From Pelodera strongyloides (taxonomy: Eukaryota; Nematoda; Chromadorea; Rhabditida; Rhabditidae), in NCBI GenBank assembly GCA_036852015.1, contig JAANDG010000218.1, forward strand, positions 124,001-188,000: a stretch of 64,000 bases of DNA, read 5' to 3'. Every line of letters starts with the position of its first letter. Position 1 is the stretch's first letter. Of the stretch, positions 62,991-64,000 are shown piece after piece. The position numbers were made by a program, and so were the translations under genes. The notes under the pieces are model-generated. The model saw only the letters and a program-made list of their open reading frames with translations. It was not told the DNA's origin and made no database searches.

Positions 62991-64000
62991 CTCTTAGTTA
63001 GGCAGTCTGATGTGTCATGAATGCCATCTAAATAGTGGTTGTTTGTCACCAAATTATAGTCTTCCGGGCCCACTCCAAATGCACATCACGATAAACTTGC
63101 CACGTTGTACATGCGTAATTCTTGATCAGCTAGGACAGCACATAGTCTCATTAACTTGTTCCGTTATACCCAAGCCATCCAACCGTTTCATCGTACGTGC
63201 ACTGTGGCCTCATTGAAGCAAGTCAGTCCAAAGTAGTATCATAGTCTAATGTAGAGACAGTAGAGAATACATAATGTTTCTCTCTGAGATGTTGGGTTGG
63301 AGATCATTGGGTAACGATGGTGCATTTCATTTGTCTTTATTTGTTCTCCTCTCCTACATACTGTATTGCTCATAATCAGAAATTCGGAAGAACTGTATAA
63401 TCCTTCCGAATCTATGTAATTCTTCCACTTCTATTGCTCTATATCTCCCTGTCTTTCTTCATCCCCTCTCTCACCCTCCTTCTCTTTCTCTACGTCTCTC
63501 CGAATACCTCTCCCTCATCCCCCAAATACGTTTAGTCCCCTATGCAGTGGGAGACAACGAAATTTTCTCGCTTTTATGCAAATTAATTGGCTGGACCCCA
63601 CATCCCAGCCATTGTGGGTCATCCAATATGGTGTTGATACTAGTCGCAGTACAGTATTTTGTCTTTGTTTTCCGCTAACGGCCTATTTTTCCAGCTTGTA
63701 AATATTGTAGAAAAGAATCCAAGCTGTGGCAAATAATATATACGTTTCAGTAACCACGTATCAAGCTTTAACCTCCACGCGCAACACTTTAGACCCCCTC
63801 CATTATCCATGTACATTAATCATTAAAAGTATAGAATCTCGGATTTCCGCGCTGCATAATTGCTGCGTCGCGGGCGGCTAAGAAATGGCGATAGCGCCGC
63901 ATACTTAATCAGTGCTTTCTTCAGAATTCCCTTTATGTAAGAAGTGGGCACGGGTGAGGGTGAGCTTTTAGTAGCATAAATAGAATAAGGGTTCCGCGGT
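62050..64000. other. Right-end spacer, no gene seen
   Basis: No phase-compatible exon set or known domain was found. It holds a CT microsatellite and pyrimidine-rich sequence around 63400-63540. The promoter of the E2-like gene should lie at the left of this stretch but shows no recognisable motif. Confidence 0.45.
62940..62994. repeat. CT dinucleotide microsatellite
   Basis: A run of CT repeats interrupted once covers about 55 bases. Confidence 0.9.

Overview
This window looks like nematode nuclear DNA. The genes have many short exons, and most 3' splice sites read TTTCAG, TTTTAG or TTGCAG. Several first coding exons sit just behind such an acceptor, as expected for spliced-leader trans-splicing, and introns and spacers are full of small inverted-repeat elements. 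A Caenorhabditis-like rhabditid with a repeat-rich genome is the best guess, inferred from style and not from a database match. No rRNA, CRISPR array, plasmid or bacterial feature was seen. Gene models were built by hand by joining exons whose reading phases agree; only SRPRA and the small E2-like gene look complete.

Layout. At 184-5821 (-) lies a RING-finger gene that runs off the left edge. At 7039-8139 (-) is a five-exon small gene whose frame contains one in-frame TGA. The stretch 8140-16276 is repeat-dominated. At 16277-19863 (-) lies a second RING-finger gene, a diverged paralogue of the first with matching exon order and intron phases. From 20798 to about 41979 (-) lies one very large gene with two thrombospondin type 1 (TSP1) repeats. 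It can end either in a 926-codon acidic, serine-rich exon or in a tail of about 40 small exons. At 46020-50926 (-) is the complete 16-exon gene for the alpha subunit of the signal recognition particle receptor. At 53968-59096 (+) is an unrecognised acidic protein with a C-terminal membrane anchor. At 60559-62049 (-) is a six-exon E2-like ubiquitin-conjugating-fold gene whose catalytic cysteine appears displaced. The remainder to 64000 holds no gene I can support.

Themes. Two ubiquitin-type activities (RING pair, E2-like protein) and the membrane or secretion proteins (SRP receptor, TSP1 matrix-like protein, tail-anchored protein) share the window, but no operon or pathway linkage can be shown. 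Mobile DNA is abundant: a defective mariner element nested in an older inverted-repeat element, three foldback elements stacked in one intron, a 1.65 kb inverted-repeat element inside the left RING gene, and many MITE-like hairpins. A reverse-orientation copy of the end of the long TSP1 exon sits in a neighbouring intron of the same gene.
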